The position numbers and the translations under genes are program-made. A model generated the notes under the pieces. That model made no database searches. It was not told the origin of the DNA and saw nothing but the letters and a program-made list of their open reading frames with translations. Positions 36,308 to 46,896 of a stretch of 64,000 bases of DNA are shown piece after piece. The DNA is taken from assembly GCF_036924715.1 (NCBI RefSeq), contig NZ_JAZHSB010000001.1, positions 1-64,000 of the forward strand, read 5' to 3'. This DNA comes from Bradyrhizobium sp. AZCC 1721 (GTDB lineage Bacteria > Pseudomonadota > Alphaproteobacteria > Rhizobiales > Xanthobacteraceae). Position 1 is the first letter of the stretch, and each line of letters begins with the position of its first letter.

Positions 36308-37882
36308 ATGAGGTTCAGGATTTCCCGCTACCGCCTTCCTGGAATTTCGCGGCGTCGTTTCCTCGCCACCGCCGGAGCAGGCGCCATCGGCGTCATTGCA
36401 ACGCCTTATCTCAGCCGCGCCGCGGACCGGCCCGTGGTCACCTCCGGCGTGCAGTCGGGCGATGTCGGCGCTGACGGCGGCGTGGTATGGGCGCGCGCCG
36501 ACCGGCCCTCGCAAATGCTGGTCGAGGTCGCGACGAATGAATCCTTTGCCAGCGCACGGGCTTTGCCGCCGATCGCAACGCTGCCCGAAAGCGACTTTGC
36601 CGCAAAAATGCTGCTGGAGAATCTTCCAGCCGGACAGGAGATCTTCTATCGCATCCGGTTTCGCGACCTCGCCCATACCGGCATCGAAAGCGAGCCGGTG
36701 GTCGGGCGGTTTCGCACCGCACCTGGCGACCGCCGTAACGTCAGTTTCGTTTGGGGCGGCGACGTTGCCGGACAGGGCTGGGGCATCAACCCGGATGACG
36801 GCGGCATGCTCACCTTCGCCACCATGCGCAAGCATCGCCCGGATTTCCTGCTGCACTCGGGCGACACCATCTATGCCGACGGCCCGATCAAGAGCGAGGT
36901 GACGCTTCCCGACGGCAAGGTCTGGAAGAACGTGACGACCCCCGAGAAAGCAAAGGTCGCCGAAACGCTCGACGAATTTCGCGCCGCGCACAAGTACAAC
37001 TTCATGGACGAGCATCTGCGCGCGTTCAATGCCGAGGTACCGGTCTTCGTGCAGTGGGACGACCACGAGGTCGTCAACAACTGGTCGTCGTCCAAGGAAC
37101 TGCCTGCCGCCTACAAGGAGCGCAACCTCGCCCTGCTCGCGGCCCGCTCAGCACGCGCCTTCCACGAGATGTATCCGATCCGCGCGAACATCACGGAGCC
37201 GGGACGGCTCTACCGTACGCTCCGTTATGGCCCGCATCTCGACGTGTTCATGCTGGACGAGCGCAGCTATCGCGGACCGAATGGCTCGAACCAGGAGACC
37301 GCTTACGGGCCGGAAAGCTTTTTCCTCGGGCCGGCGCAACTCGCGTGGCTGAAACGGGAACTGTTGAACTCGCACGCCACCTGGAAGGTGATCGCATCCG
37401 ACATGCCGCTCAGCATCATCGTCTATGACGACGCGCGCAACAGAAAAGGCTCGGAAGCCGTTGCACAAAGCGACGGCCCGCCGCGCGGCCGGGAGCTGGA
37501 GATCGCCGATCTCCTGCGCTTCATCAAGACGTCGGGCGTGGTCAACACCGTGTGGCTGACCGCGGATGTGCACTACGCGGCCGCGCATTATTACAATCCC
37601 GACAAGGCGCAGTTTCAAGAATTCGATCCCTTCTGGGAGTTCGTCGCCGGGCCGCTGCACGCCGGCACCTTCGGCCCGAACGACCTCGACAACACGTTCG
37701 GACCCGAGGTGAAGTTCATCAAGGCGCCGGGACCCGGCAAACAGAATTTGCCGCCGTCCGCCGGAATGCAGTTTTTCGGCCATGTCAGGATCGACGGCGG
37801 CAGCGGACAGATGACGGTGACCTTGCGCGACCGCGCCGATGTTGCGCTGTGGTCGACGACACTCGATCCCAAGCCGGTCTAA
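36308..37882 (+). CDS. phoD: PhoD-like alkaline phosphatase, Tat-exported
   Basis: Periplasmic phosphodi-/monoesterase of the PhoD family (metallophosphatase, Fe/Ca-dependent), 524 residues. The Tat signal ISRRRFLATAGAGAIGVIAT is at about 13-32. An N-terminal PhoD domain (VTSGVQSGDVGADGGVVWARAD) precedes the metallophosphatase core with LHSGDTIYADGP, VQWDDHEVVNNW and WLTADVHYAAAHYY, which supply the metal ligands. The C-terminal EFVAGPLHAGTFGPN is also typical. It is probably induced by phosphate limitation (see the Pho-box candidate). The window also holds a PhoA-like phosphatase. Confidence 0.9.
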   Translation: MRFRISRYRLPGISRRRFLATAGAGAIGVIATPYLSRAADRPVVTSGVQSGDVGADGGVVWARADRPSQMLVEVATNESFASARALPPIATLPESDFAAKMLLENLPAGQEIFYRIRFRDLAHTGIESEPVVGRFRTAPGDRRNVSFVWGGDVAGQGWGINPDDGGMLTFATMRKHRPDFLLHSGDTIYADGPIKSEVTLPDGKVWKNVTTPEKAKVAETLDEFRAAHKYNFMDEHLRAFNAEVPVFVQWDDHEVVNNWSSSKELPAAYKERNLALLAARSARAFHEMYPIRANITEPGRLYRTLRYGPHLDVFMLDERSYRGPNGSNQETAYGPESFFLGPAQLAWLKRELLNSHATWKVIASDMPLSIIVYDDARNRKGSEAVAQSDGPPRGRELEIADLLRFIKTSGVVNTVWLTADVHYAAAHYYNPDKAQFQEFDPFWEFVAGPLHAGTFGPNDLDNTFGPEVKFIKAPGPGKQNLPPSAGMQFFGHVRIDGGSGQMTVTLRDRADVALWSTTLDPKPV

Positions 37883-38059
37883 ATCGAGCATGACGAGCAA
37901 GTCTCGACCATGGGATCGCTGCGGAACCGGTCCAGCCACTGCAAAGAGGCGGCCAAAGCCCAGTTTGACCAAGTTTTGCGCAGTTTATCCCACCCCCGAA
38001 ACGGGCAGTCGAGCCCGGCGCCATACCCAAAATCGGCTAACCAAATGCCAAACGAACCA

Positions 38060-38087
38060 TTGTTTTTTGGCGTTTTCTGAATATATT
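38060..38087 (+). promoter_or_regulatory. Sigma-70-type promoter candidate upstream of typA
   Basis: TTGTTT (38060-38065) and TATATT (38082-38087) with a 16-base spacer, in a locally AT-rich stretch. A transcript would start near 38095, just before the terminator hairpin. Confidence 0.5.
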
Positions 38088-38108
38088 GCGCCGCAACGCG
38101 TAAGGTGT

Positions 38109-38139
38109 GCCCGGTCCTTTTGGCCGGGCTTCCTTTTTG
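38109..38139 (+). terminator. Intrinsic terminator inside the typA leader
   Basis: Stem GCCCGG-T-CC / GG-CCGGGC (38109-38117 and 38122-38129) with a TTTT loop and a one-base bulge, followed by a T-rich run TTCCTTTTT. The previous plus-strand gene ends more than 220 bases upstream, so it most likely acts on transcription that starts at the adjacent promoter. Confidence 0.7.
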
Positions 38140-38179
38140 GGGCAGGTTTGAGCCATGGCCCCGTTCGCATCCCAGGTTT

Positions 38180-38228
38180 GAGCGCGATCCGGAAAAGTGG
38201 GTCCCGGTTTTCCGGTGAGATCGCGCCT
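38180..38228. repeat. Dispersed inverted repeat, family B copy 2
   Basis: GAGCGCGATCCGGAAAAGTG then GGTCCCGGTTTTCCGGTGAG and ATCGCGCC. Same layout as the copy at 32222, with CGCGAT instead of CATGAT at the ends. It lies 27 bases upstream of the typA start codon. Confidence 0.75.
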
Positions 38229-38254
38229 CCACATGCACGACCAGAAGAAGAGCC

Positions 38255-40081
<1,827 letters not shown>

Positions 40082-40082
40082 A

Positions 40083-41936
40083 CTATCCTGCTGCGTTGGA
40101 TGCCAGGGCGCTGTCGACCACGGCGACGGCCTTGCCAATATCCGCAAGGTCGATGGCCTCCTGAAGCGCGATGACATGCGGGGCCTGAAACGTTTCAGGC
40201 TCGCGGCAAACGTCCCAATAAGCGGTATGGGTGAAGAAGTCCGCGGCGCCATCCCCACGCGTCGCGACCGGGTAGTCGACGATGTGCGACCCGAAGATCG
40301 GCGCGAGCTTGCCACCGATCGCGTCGCCCCAGAAGATCTGCACCATCGGAAAGAAGATGTTGGTCCATCGGGTCAGGCCGAACAGCGCGCCATGATGGAC
40401 CTGTTTCTGCCCTGTCTTCGGATTGCGAAAAGTAAGCAGGCCGTCATTGTCGAGACGTTTCGGCGGGCAAGTCGGGAATTCGCGCTCGGCAACGCGACGG
40501 CAGAAATCGGATTCGAGAAGACGGCGGGTATTGCCGATGCACATCAGGAAGGTCGCATGGCTCAGCGCGCTTCCTAGTGTTACGAAATCGGTTACAAGCC
40601 ATGTCTTTGTCTTTTTATCTTCACCGGCCTTTTCCGCTGCCGCCGCGATGCTCGCGACGGCACGTCGCGCTTTCTCCCGCAGGGCCTTCTTGTCGGCAGC
40701 GGATGCCGTGCCGCTTGGCTGCCAGGAGGCAGTGTCGATCTCGTCAAAATCGGTTCCGAAGGTCGTGACCGGAGGCAGATCTCGGCAAATCCGGCTGAAA
40801 TAGGCGCGCAGCATGTCATATGCGACGACGGTTCCGAGGCTGTGGGCCACGACGATGATGCGGTCGTAATAGCCACTCTGGTGCAGGTTATGAAGCGCGT
40901 TCACCGCCTCTACTCGGATCGCGCGGCGCACTGCGACATTGGCCGGCGAGGCACGGAAATAGCGCGCCGCGTCGCCGAGATATGGCTGGAGGAACGCAGC
41001 GTTGACGATGAGATAGATGCCCAGGATGGCAAAGGCCACCGGCGCGCTCCAGGGTGAGTTCAAGCCCCAGGGCCATGCCGTAACCAAAGTCTCCATGAAG
41101 GGCGTGTCCGAATGCCAGAGTCGGTCGACGCCGACGAACATGCCGGCCACGATCAGCGATATTAGAAGCGCACGCCAGAACGCCCGCAAGCCGGGTTCTC
41201 CGGTTAGGAGGTAGGTGGCGATCAAGCCGATCAGCGTTGGGAGTGCTACGATGGTGGCGAGCTCGGCCGCATCCGGTAATTTCTCCGTCGGCTCCCAAAG
41301 CGGATTGAACTCAACGCCAAAGTAGACCGCGCTGACAATCACGCCGATCACGCAAAACGCGGCAAGCTTTCTGATGAGACGGAAAGCCCGCCATTTCAGC
41401 GCGATAAAGAAACCGAATACCAGCGAGCTGAAGATCAGCAGGAACGGAGCGACCAGCAGATTCTGGACGACAGAGACTTGCGCAAAAATGACCGCGCCCT
41501 TTAGCGCCAGCAGGGCGAGAGAAAGATTCATGAAAGACAGGAAGATGGACGCGACCCACCAGAGCCCGTTGATCCCCTCCTTCATGATCGGGCCCTTTCG
41601 GCAAAGCTCGTACAGCCAGAGCAAAACTGCGACCGGCTTGGTTTCGCTCATCAGGTGGGCCCAATAAAGTTCGTGGAAATCGACCGCGCGCTTGTCCCTT
41701 GATTCGGGCACCTCGTTGGTTGTCATTACCGTCAGGTCGATATCCGCGCCGTCCCGTTGGGGATGGCTCCACAACCTTCGGCCCGCGTCATAGGGATTTT
41801 CACTGTTCAACCAGACGCCCTTGACGACGCCACGTACGGTTTCCAGCGCCCGCTGGCTCCCAATGCCATGGACGACGAGCACCGCCGTTCGCTTGTGAAC
41901 CTTGTCGAATTCGGCATCGGTCATGGTCATGGTCAT
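40083..41936 (-). CDS. Multi-pass membrane protein with split lipase-like motifs
   Basis: A 617-residue protein of uncertain family. The N-terminal soluble part begins like an alpha/beta hydrolase (TAVLVVHGIGSQRALE, HGIG at 23-26). A block of about seven or eight hydrophobic segments (about residues 105-345) follows. The hydrolase fold then seems to resume with IIVVAHSLGTVVAYDML, whose Ser366 is in an AHSLG nucleophile-elbow context. A soluble C-terminal region (about 390-617) contains further conserved-looking HGALFGLTRWTN and SHIVDYPVATRGD stretches with candidate Asp/His residues. It starts with a tandem hexamer (MTMTMT) behind AGGA. It overlaps no neighbour and is convergent with typA. 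Function unknown; lipid hydrolysis at the membrane is a guess. Confidence 0.7.
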   Translation of the reverse strand: MTMTMTDAEFDKVHKRTAVLVVHGIGSQRALETVRGVVKGVWLNSENPYDAGRRLWSHPQRDGADIDLTVMTTNEVPESRDKRAVDFHELYWAHLMSETKPVAVLLWLYELCRKGPIMKEGINGLWWVASIFLSFMNLSLALLALKGAVIFAQVSVVQNLLVAPFLLIFSSLVFGFFIALKWRAFRLIRKLAAFCVIGVIVSAVYFGVEFNPLWEPTEKLPDAAELATIVALPTLIGLIATYLLTGEPGLRAFWRALLISLIVAGMFVGVDRLWHSDTPFMETLVTAWPWGLNSPWSAPVAFAILGIYLIVNAAFLQPYLGDAARYFRASPANVAVRRAIRVEAVNALHNLHQSGYYDRIIVVAHSLGTVVAYDMLRAYFSRICRDLPPVTTFGTDFDEIDTASWQPSGTASAADKKALREKARRAVASIAAAAEKAGEDKKTKTWLVTDFVTLGSALSHATFLMCIGNTRRLLESDFCRRVAEREFPTCPPKRLDNDGLLTFRNPKTGQKQVHHGALFGLTRWTNIFFPMVQIFWGDAIGGKLAPIFGSHIVDYPVATRGDGAADFFTHTAYWDVCREPETFQAPHVIALQEAIDLADIGKAVAVVDSALASNAAG

Positions 41937-42099
41937 GGGGAAAATTCCTGCCTAAAAAGTAAAAAGGGAATGGTTCATTCAACACAACTTCAGGCAGAGT
42001 GACAAGTAGCTTTGCGCTGGCCACGCAAATCGGCAACTGGCTTCAAGGCGGCGTTACGGCCTATTCAGCCCTCTGCGCGAACGTGCTAGAGCCTTGCGC

Positions 42100-43350
42100 A
42101 TGACGTCTCTCCCCTCCTCAGTCGATGTCGCCATCATCGGCGCCGGCGCCGCCGGGCTTGGCGCCGCCAATGCGCTGAAAAATTCCGGCCTCTCCGTCAT
42201 CGTGCTGGAAGCGCGTGAGCGCGTCGGCGGCCGCGCGCATACCATCATGGCCTCGCCTGACGTCACCTTCGACGTCGGCTGCGGCTGGCTGCATTCGGCG
42301 GATGAGAACTCTTTTGTCAAAATCGCCGAACAGCTCGGTTTCGCGATCAACAGGTCACTGCCGCCATGGCGCGAGCGCGCTCACGGCAAGGCATTTCCGC
42401 AAGCCGAGCGCGACGACTTTATGCACGCGCTCAATGCGTTCTACGACCGCGCCGAAGCTGCGGCGGCCGAAGCCGAGAAGAGTGGCCGCGACTGCGCCGC
42501 AAGCCTTTATCTGGAGCCTGGCAATCGCTGGAACCCGATGATCGATGCGATCTCGACTTACGTCAACGGCTGCGAGCTCGACCAGGTCTCGATCCTCGAC
42601 ATGGACGCCTATGAAGATACCGACATCAACTGGCGCATCCGCCGCGGCTATGGCGCGCTGATAGCGGCCTATGGCGCCACGTGCCCGCTTGCGCTCAACT
42701 GCGCGGTGACACTGATCGATCATTCCACCAAGCGCGTCCGCATCGAGACGTCGCGCGGCACGCTGACGGCCGACAAGGTGGTCATCACGGTACCGACCAG
42801 CCTGATCGCCGACGAAGGAATCCGCTTTCACCCGCCGTTGCCGCGAAAGGTCGATGCCGCGCGCGGCCTGCCGCTTGGCCTCGCCGACAAGGTGACGCTG
42901 GCAGTGGATGAGCCCGAGGCGCTGCCCGTAGAGGGCAATCTGCGCGCCGCCACCATGCGCACCGAAATGGGCACCTATCACATCCGACCGTTCGGCCAGC
43001 CCTGCATCGAAGGCTTTTTCGGCGGCCGCTTTGCGCAATCGCTCGAAGATGCCGGCCCGGGCGCGCTGGCCGCAGCAAGCATCGACGAGATCGTCTCTAT
43101 CCTCGGCAACGATTTTCGCCGCAAGCTGAAGCCGCTCGCGGAATCACGCTGGGCGCACGATCCTTTCGCCCGCGGCTCCTATTCACACGCGCTGCCGGGA
43201 CATGCGGGAGATCGCGAGGTCCTCGCCGCGCCCGTCGATGGTCGGCTGTTCTTTGCAGGCGAAGCAACCTCGCCCGAGTTCTTCTCGACCGCGCATGGGG
43301 CAAGGGACAGCGGTGAGCGGGCGGCGGACGAAGTTTTGACCAAGCGCTGA
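42100..43350 (+). CDS. Flavin-containing amine oxidase-family protein
   Basis: FAD-dependent oxidoreductase of 416 residues in the monoamine oxidase / polyamine oxidase family. The N-terminal dinucleotide motif is VAIIGAGAAGLGAANAL with VLEARERVGGRAHT after it. The C-terminal FAD contact reads RLFFAGEATSPEFFSTAHGA. The covalent-flavin Cys of MAO is not evident, so FAD is probably non-covalent. The ATG at 42100 is preferred over a TTG two codons earlier. The substrate is unknown, and the gene has no same-strand neighbour close by. Confidence 0.88.
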   Translation: MTSLPSSVDVAIIGAGAAGLGAANALKNSGLSVIVLEARERVGGRAHTIMASPDVTFDVGCGWLHSADENSFVKIAEQLGFAINRSLPPWRERAHGKAFPQAERDDFMHALNAFYDRAEAAAAEAEKSGRDCAASLYLEPGNRWNPMIDAISTYVNGCELDQVSILDMDAYEDTDINWRIRRGYGALIAAYGATCPLALNCAVTLIDHSTKRVRIETSRGTLTADKVVITVPTSLIADEGIRFHPPLPRKVDAARGLPLGLADKVTLAVDEPEALPVEGNLRAATMRTEMGTYHIRPFGQPCIEGFFGGRFAQSLEDAGPGALAAASIDEIVSILGNDFRRKLKPLAESRWAHDPFARGSYSHALPGHAGDREVLAAPVDGRLFFAGEATSPEFFSTAHGARDSGERAADEVLTKR

Positions 43351-43360
43351 GCCTGACATC

Positions 43361-43480
43361 CGTCATTGCGAGCCACCCGGTCGGCGCGAAGCGCCGCCGG
43401 ATGACAGGCTCCGCGAAGCAAGCAATTTCGCGGCTTGCCGAGACATGGATTGCTTCGTCGCTTTGCTCCTCGCAATGACG
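43361..43480. repeat. Dispersed inverted repeat, family A copy (long)
   Basis: CGTCATTGCGAGCCACCCGG then TCGGCGCGAAGCGCCGCCGG and ATGACAGGCTCCGCGAAGCA, ending CTCGCAATGACG. It is nearly identical over the first 65 bases to copies at 25886 and 48169. It fills the gap between the convergent amine oxidase and DCC genes. Confidence 0.85.
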
Positions 43481-43499
43481 GTTGAGGCGACGTTCTTTC

Positions 43500-43907
43500 C
43501 TACTCCATCACCCTCGCCCGAATCTCCGCGTCCGGCACGAAGCACTCGTCATACTTCCCGAAAATCCGATACCGGTTGCGCGCGACGAGATTATAGACGG
43601 CATCGCGCAGCGGCTTCGGTACGGCAAACAGCGCGCGCATCCATCGCCAGCCCGGCAGCATGCCGAGTACGGTCAAAGCGGCGTCCGATTTGAGATACGC
43701 GACGCCTCCATGCACCACCGCGTTGGTATCGGGATCATGAGGGTCGATACCAAACGCCTGTGCCAGCCGTGTGCCATAGGGCGACTGGATCGCGGTGAAA
43801 CGAAACCTCCGCTCGACGTCGCGTTTCGCAACGAAGCGGACCCAGCGCGAGCAGAAGACGCAGACGCCGTCATAGAGGATCACGTCATCGTCGGGCCATC
43901 GGGTCAC
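43500..43907 (-). CDS. DCC-family thiol-disulfide oxidoreductase
   Basis: Thioredoxin-like protein of 135 residues (DUF393/DCC family) with the defining DGVCVFCSRWVRFV motif (D-x-x-C-x-x-C) near residue 14. It probably acts in thiol redox reactions. The start is a GTG at 43907. It is the last gene of a four-gene minus-strand operon, ten bases after the SDR-DoxX gene. This pairing of DCC, DoxX-like and NAD-binding modules is suggestive of membrane-linked redox chemistry. Confidence 0.85.
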   Translation of the reverse strand: MTRWPDDDVILYDGVCVFCSRWVRFVAKRDVERRFRFTAIQSPYGTRLAQAFGIDPHDPDTNAVVHGGVAYLKSDAALTVLGMLPGWRWMRALFAVPKPLRDAVYNLVARNRYRIFGKYDECFVPDAEIRARVME

Positions 43908-43917
43908 GGATTTGGGC

Positions 43918-45237
43918 TCATCGGTTATCCAGCGTCACCAGCGCCACCAGCATCAGCACGACCGCGGGTCCCGTCTTCACCAGCGCGCCGAGCGGCTCGA
44001 TCCAGAGGTCCAGCGTCAGGATTGCGGCGCCGGCCATATAGCCGAGCGAGGCAATGATACCCGCCACCAGGCCAAATGCCGAGGTGCGGCGGAACGCGAT
44101 CAGCACGCCGATGGTCATATCCATCAGGCTGGTACCCACCGTGATGGGCGCGACGAGCGCCGGCGGAAAGCCGTGGCTGCGCAGGATTCCGGCCGCCGCG
44201 TCATAGGAAATCACCAGCGCAATGAAGCCGGAGACGACCCAGAACAGCACAAGGCTTGCGATCATCAGCGCCTTGATCGGAAACAGCCGGGCGAACCATT
44301 TGTCCTGGATGGTCGCTACGCGTTTTCCCGCCATTTGCCCGATCGTCTTCGGTATGATGCCGGTGGCGGCCATCCAGCCTGCGGGGCTGCCGCTGACGCC
44401 GCGCCGCAGCTCCGCAATCGCCGTGGTTCGCATCGGCGGCGTCCAGCCGAGCAAGCTCGTGAGGTCGCCGAGCCTGGCGCCGAGATCGAGCAGGAACGCC
44501 GGCATCACAATGCGCCACCATTTGCCGGTGCCGAACACCTCGCGAAATTGATCGATCACGTCGCCGAGCGTGACCGGCTGCTCCTGCATCAGGTCCCACG
44601 TCACCGCGTTCGCCTCGCCCGGATCGCGCGCAGCAAGCCAGGCAATGGTCGCCGCAATATCCTCCATGGCGACCGGCTGGAATGGCGTCAACCGTTCGGC
44701 GGGCGAAAGATCGATCGGAAGTGCTGCGACCGAGCGCAGCATGGCGCTGCCGCCATAGGCAGCCAATGCCACCACGAAACCCGGCCGCAGGATCGTGTAC
44801 GGGACGCCGGAATCGGCGATCAGCCGTTCGGCCTCGCGCTTGGTGGTGCTGAAAGCGGTGGCGTCGGTCTCGGCGACACCGGGAATCGAGATATGCACCA
44901 GCCGGATCGCGAGGCGGCTTTCGCGGATCGCATGCAACAGCCGCGCGACGAATTCGCGATGCACGGCGGCGGTGTCGCTGCCGGGGCCATCCTGCAGCAC
45001 GCCGACGCAATTGACGACGAGGCCGATGCCGTGATCGCGCAGCAGTCGCGCAAGTGCTGCCGCATCCATCGACATGAGCGGCAGTTCGAGATCGAGCGCG
45101 CCGTTCTTTTGCGAAGCGGATAATTTCCGGGCGACGCCGACCACGCGAAACCCCCTCCCGCGCAGATCGTCGGTCACGAAGCGGCCGATCAGGCCGGAGG
45201 CGCCGAGCACGAGGATTTTTCGGATGTCGGCGTTCAT
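43918..45237 (-). CDS. NAD(P)-binding SDR/epimerase fused to DoxX-like membrane domain
   Basis: A 439-residue fusion. Residues about 1-285 are an atypical NAD(P)-binding domain (ILVLGASGLIGRFV at 8-21, STTKREAERLIADSG, FQPVAMEDIAATI). Residues about 310-439 contain four hydrophobic segments resembling a DoxX-like domain (LFPIKALMIASLVLFWVVSG onward, TVGTSLMDMTIGVLIAF). It lies five bases after the DUF2269 gene and ten before the DCC gene. The fusion suggests that reduction by NAD(P)H is coupled to a membrane quinone or thiol carrier. The substrate is unknown. Confidence 0.82.
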   Translation of the reverse strand: MNADIRKILVLGASGLIGRFVTDDLRGRGFRVVGVARKLSASQKNGALDLELPLMSMDAAALARLLRDHGIGLVVNCVGVLQDGPGSDTAAVHREFVARLLHAIRESRLAIRLVHISIPGVAETDATAFSTTKREAERLIADSGVPYTILRPGFVVALAAYGGSAMLRSVAALPIDLSPAERLTPFQPVAMEDIAATIAWLAARDPGEANAVTWDLMQEQPVTLGDVIDQFREVFGTGKWWRIVMPAFLLDLGARLGDLTSLLGWTPPMRTTAIAELRRGVSGSPAGWMAATGIIPKTIGQMAGKRVATIQDKWFARLFPIKALMIASLVLFWVVSGFIALVISYDAAAGILRSHGFPPALVAPITVGTSLMDMTIGVLIAFRRTSAFGLVAGIIASLGYMAGAAILTLDLWIEPLGALVKTGPAVVLMLVALVTLDNR

Positions 45238-45242
45238 GCTGC

Positions 45243-45710
45243 CTAGAACGGTTTGGCGATCATCAGCCAGAGAATAGCCATGACCGAGCCAAACCCGGGA
45301 ATCCCAAACAGAAACCAGCGGTGGAAAAGTGCGAAGTAGCGCGACGGCAACTCCCGGTTTTGCTCCGCCGCCTTGCGCGCGAGATCGCGCATTTCAATCT
45401 GCATGAAGACGACCGGCACCCAGAACAGCCCCGCCACCGCATAGAGCCCGAGCGAGATCATCAGCCAGCGTTCGCTCCACGCGGTGGAAGACAGCCACAT
45501 CAGCGCGCCACCGCTCACCGGCTGCAGCAGCACCGCCGTCAGCGTGAACAGCATGTCGGCGACCACGACGGTCTCTGCCGTGCGCGCGATGAACGCCACG
45601 TCCCGGCTGCGATGGGCCATCAGCATGAAAAATGCGATGCCGGCGCCGGTGCCGAGAATGACGATCGCGCCGAATACATGCAGATACTTGACGAGGAAAT
45701 ACAGCGTCAT
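45243..45710 (-). CDS. DUF2269-family membrane protein
   Basis: A 155-residue protein with four hydrophobic segments (about 5-30, 47-70, 83-103 and 130-152). The opening YFLVKYLHVFGAIVILGTGA and the ending FHRWFLFGIPGFGSVMAILWLM match DUF2269. Conserved His residues (KYLHV, FHRWF) at membrane edges could bind heme or metal, but that is inference. Its ATG overlaps the stop of the upstream hydrolase gene by four bases (ATGA), so the two are coupled. Confidence 0.83.
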   Translation of the reverse strand: MTLYFLVKYLHVFGAIVILGTGAGIAFFMLMAHRSRDVAFIARTAETVVVADMLFTLTAVLLQPVSGGALMWLSSTAWSERWLMISLGLYAVAGLFWVPVVFMQIEMRDLARKAAEQNRELPSRYFALFHRWFLFGIPGFGSVMAILWLMIAKPF

Positions 45711-46606
45711 CGCTTGACGGCCGGGGTGCGGGACCGCGCCCTCAAGGCACGATCGAGTTCAGGTCCGGCAAGATTTACACCGCCTCCAGTTTCGACCAGC
45801 CAGTGGCCTTCACTGCCATGGGCCGGCAGCACGCGAAAATCGGCCTTGCCGCCCGCGGCGCGAAACGCATCGGCCAGTTGACGCGACAACGCGGGCGAAA
45901 AGTAGCTGTCATTGGCCGCCACCAGCCAAGTCACCCTCACGCGTGCGGCCTTGCCGAATTCGCCCGCGGCAGCCATCAGCGTGTGCGGCGCGCAGACGCG
46001 GCTGGAAGAATCATCGGCATGCCCGCCGCGCCCCGGCGCGAACGCGATGATGGCCACAACGTTCTTCGGATCTTCACCGGCCAGCGCCAGTGCACCCCAG
46101 GCACCGGCCGAATGGCCGATCACGACCATGCCCTCGGCACGGATGAAGGGCTGCTTGCGTATGAAGCCGGTGGCAGCGGCGATCGCATCCGCCACAACGC
46201 GGCCAGACTTGGCGTAATCAGCCTCGTCGCAACCGCCCTGATCCTCCAGGTATGTTCCGCCCGTCGCGCCGTGGCCCGGGCGTTCAGGAACCAGCACGGC
46301 AAAACCGCGGGCCACGAGCCATCCGGCGAGCGCGCGGTATTCGAGCGGCGGCATCTGCGCCCGCCGCAGCACGTTCTGGGTCGAGGCGTGCGCAATCACG
46401 GCAAGCGGAAACGGCCCCTTGCCCGGCGGCCTGAACAGCACCGCATGCGCGGCAGTGACAGGATCGGAAGCAGGCACCATCCATTGTTGCGACCGGTGCG
46501 GCTCGCCTTCGGGGCCCTGCGCGCCAAGGCTGGGCTGCGCGATGGCGGCCTTCACACCGAGCGCGGCAACGAGGACCAGCGCAGGAAGCATGTTTAGGGG
46601 ACGCAT
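45707..46606 (-). CDS. Exported alpha/beta hydrolase (dienelactone-hydrolase-like)
   Basis: Secreted serine hydrolase of 299 residues. A signal peptide (about 1-23, ending AAIAQ) starts at the ATG 46606 (MRPLNMLPALVLVAALG). The nucleophile elbow is VVIGHSAGAWGALA (GHSAG); the catalytic His is probably in PAHGSEGHWLVE. The family resembles dienelactone hydrolase/acetyl-esterase-type exported enzymes. It is the first gene of the four-gene operon that continues with DUF2269, SDR-DoxX and DCC. The substrate is unknown. Confidence 0.82.
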   Translation of the reverse strand: MRPLNMLPALVLVAALGVKAAIAQPSLGAQGPEGEPHRSQQWMVPASDPVTAAHAVLFRPPGKGPFPLAVIAHASTQNVLRRAQMPPLEYRALAGWLVARGFAVLVPERPGHGATGGTYLEDQGGCDEADYAKSGRVVADAIAAATGFIRKQPFIRAEGMVVIGHSAGAWGALALAGEDPKNVVAIIAFAPGRGGHADDSSSRVCAPHTLMAAAGEFGKAARVRVTWLVAANDSYFSPALSRQLADAFRAAGGKADFRVLPAHGSEGHWLVETGGGVNLAGPELDRALRARSRTPAVKR

Positions 46607-46837
46607 GAAATGGCCTGGTGCAGCCGAGGGAAGGGCGTATTGCGAGGTCACCAACAGAATACCGCCGGCGAATCAAATCCTGCGCATTTTTCCGTGAACA
46701 GAATTCGCCGAGCCGTTTGGTTGGATGATTTTAACAACGATTCCGCCGCCACTGCCTCGGCGAAACACCTGATGAGACAGCCACCTTGTCCTCTTTCGGT
46801 ACAGAACGACACGAAACTGATGCAGAAAATCCACAGG

Positions 46838-46853
46838 TTAACCGATAATTAAC
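46838..46853 (+). promoter_or_regulatory. Consensus CtrA-binding site
   Basis: TTAA-CCGATAA-TTAAC matches the full CtrA consensus TTAA-N7-TTAAC without mismatch. It lies 44 bases before the preferred start codon of the GNAT gene, in an AT-rich intergenic stretch, the usual place for CtrA control in alphaproteobacteria. Confidence 0.65.
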
Positions 46854-46896
46854 GATGGACCTTGAAGCCGGCCCGCCGACTTGCTTTGATCAGGAT

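Larger units (their letters stand above)
37883..38254. other. Leader region of typA
   Basis: 372 bases without a protein gene. It holds a promoter candidate (38060-38087), an intrinsic terminator (38109-38139) and a family B repeat (38180-38228), listed separately. The first 170 bases hold nothing I recognise. Confidence 0.6.

Noticed and set aside
41924..41936. Tandem CATGGT hexamers giving three possible start codons for the membrane hydrolase
   Set aside because: Slippage would change length by two residues only and keep the frame; the AGGA site fits the first ATG, so it has little meaning.
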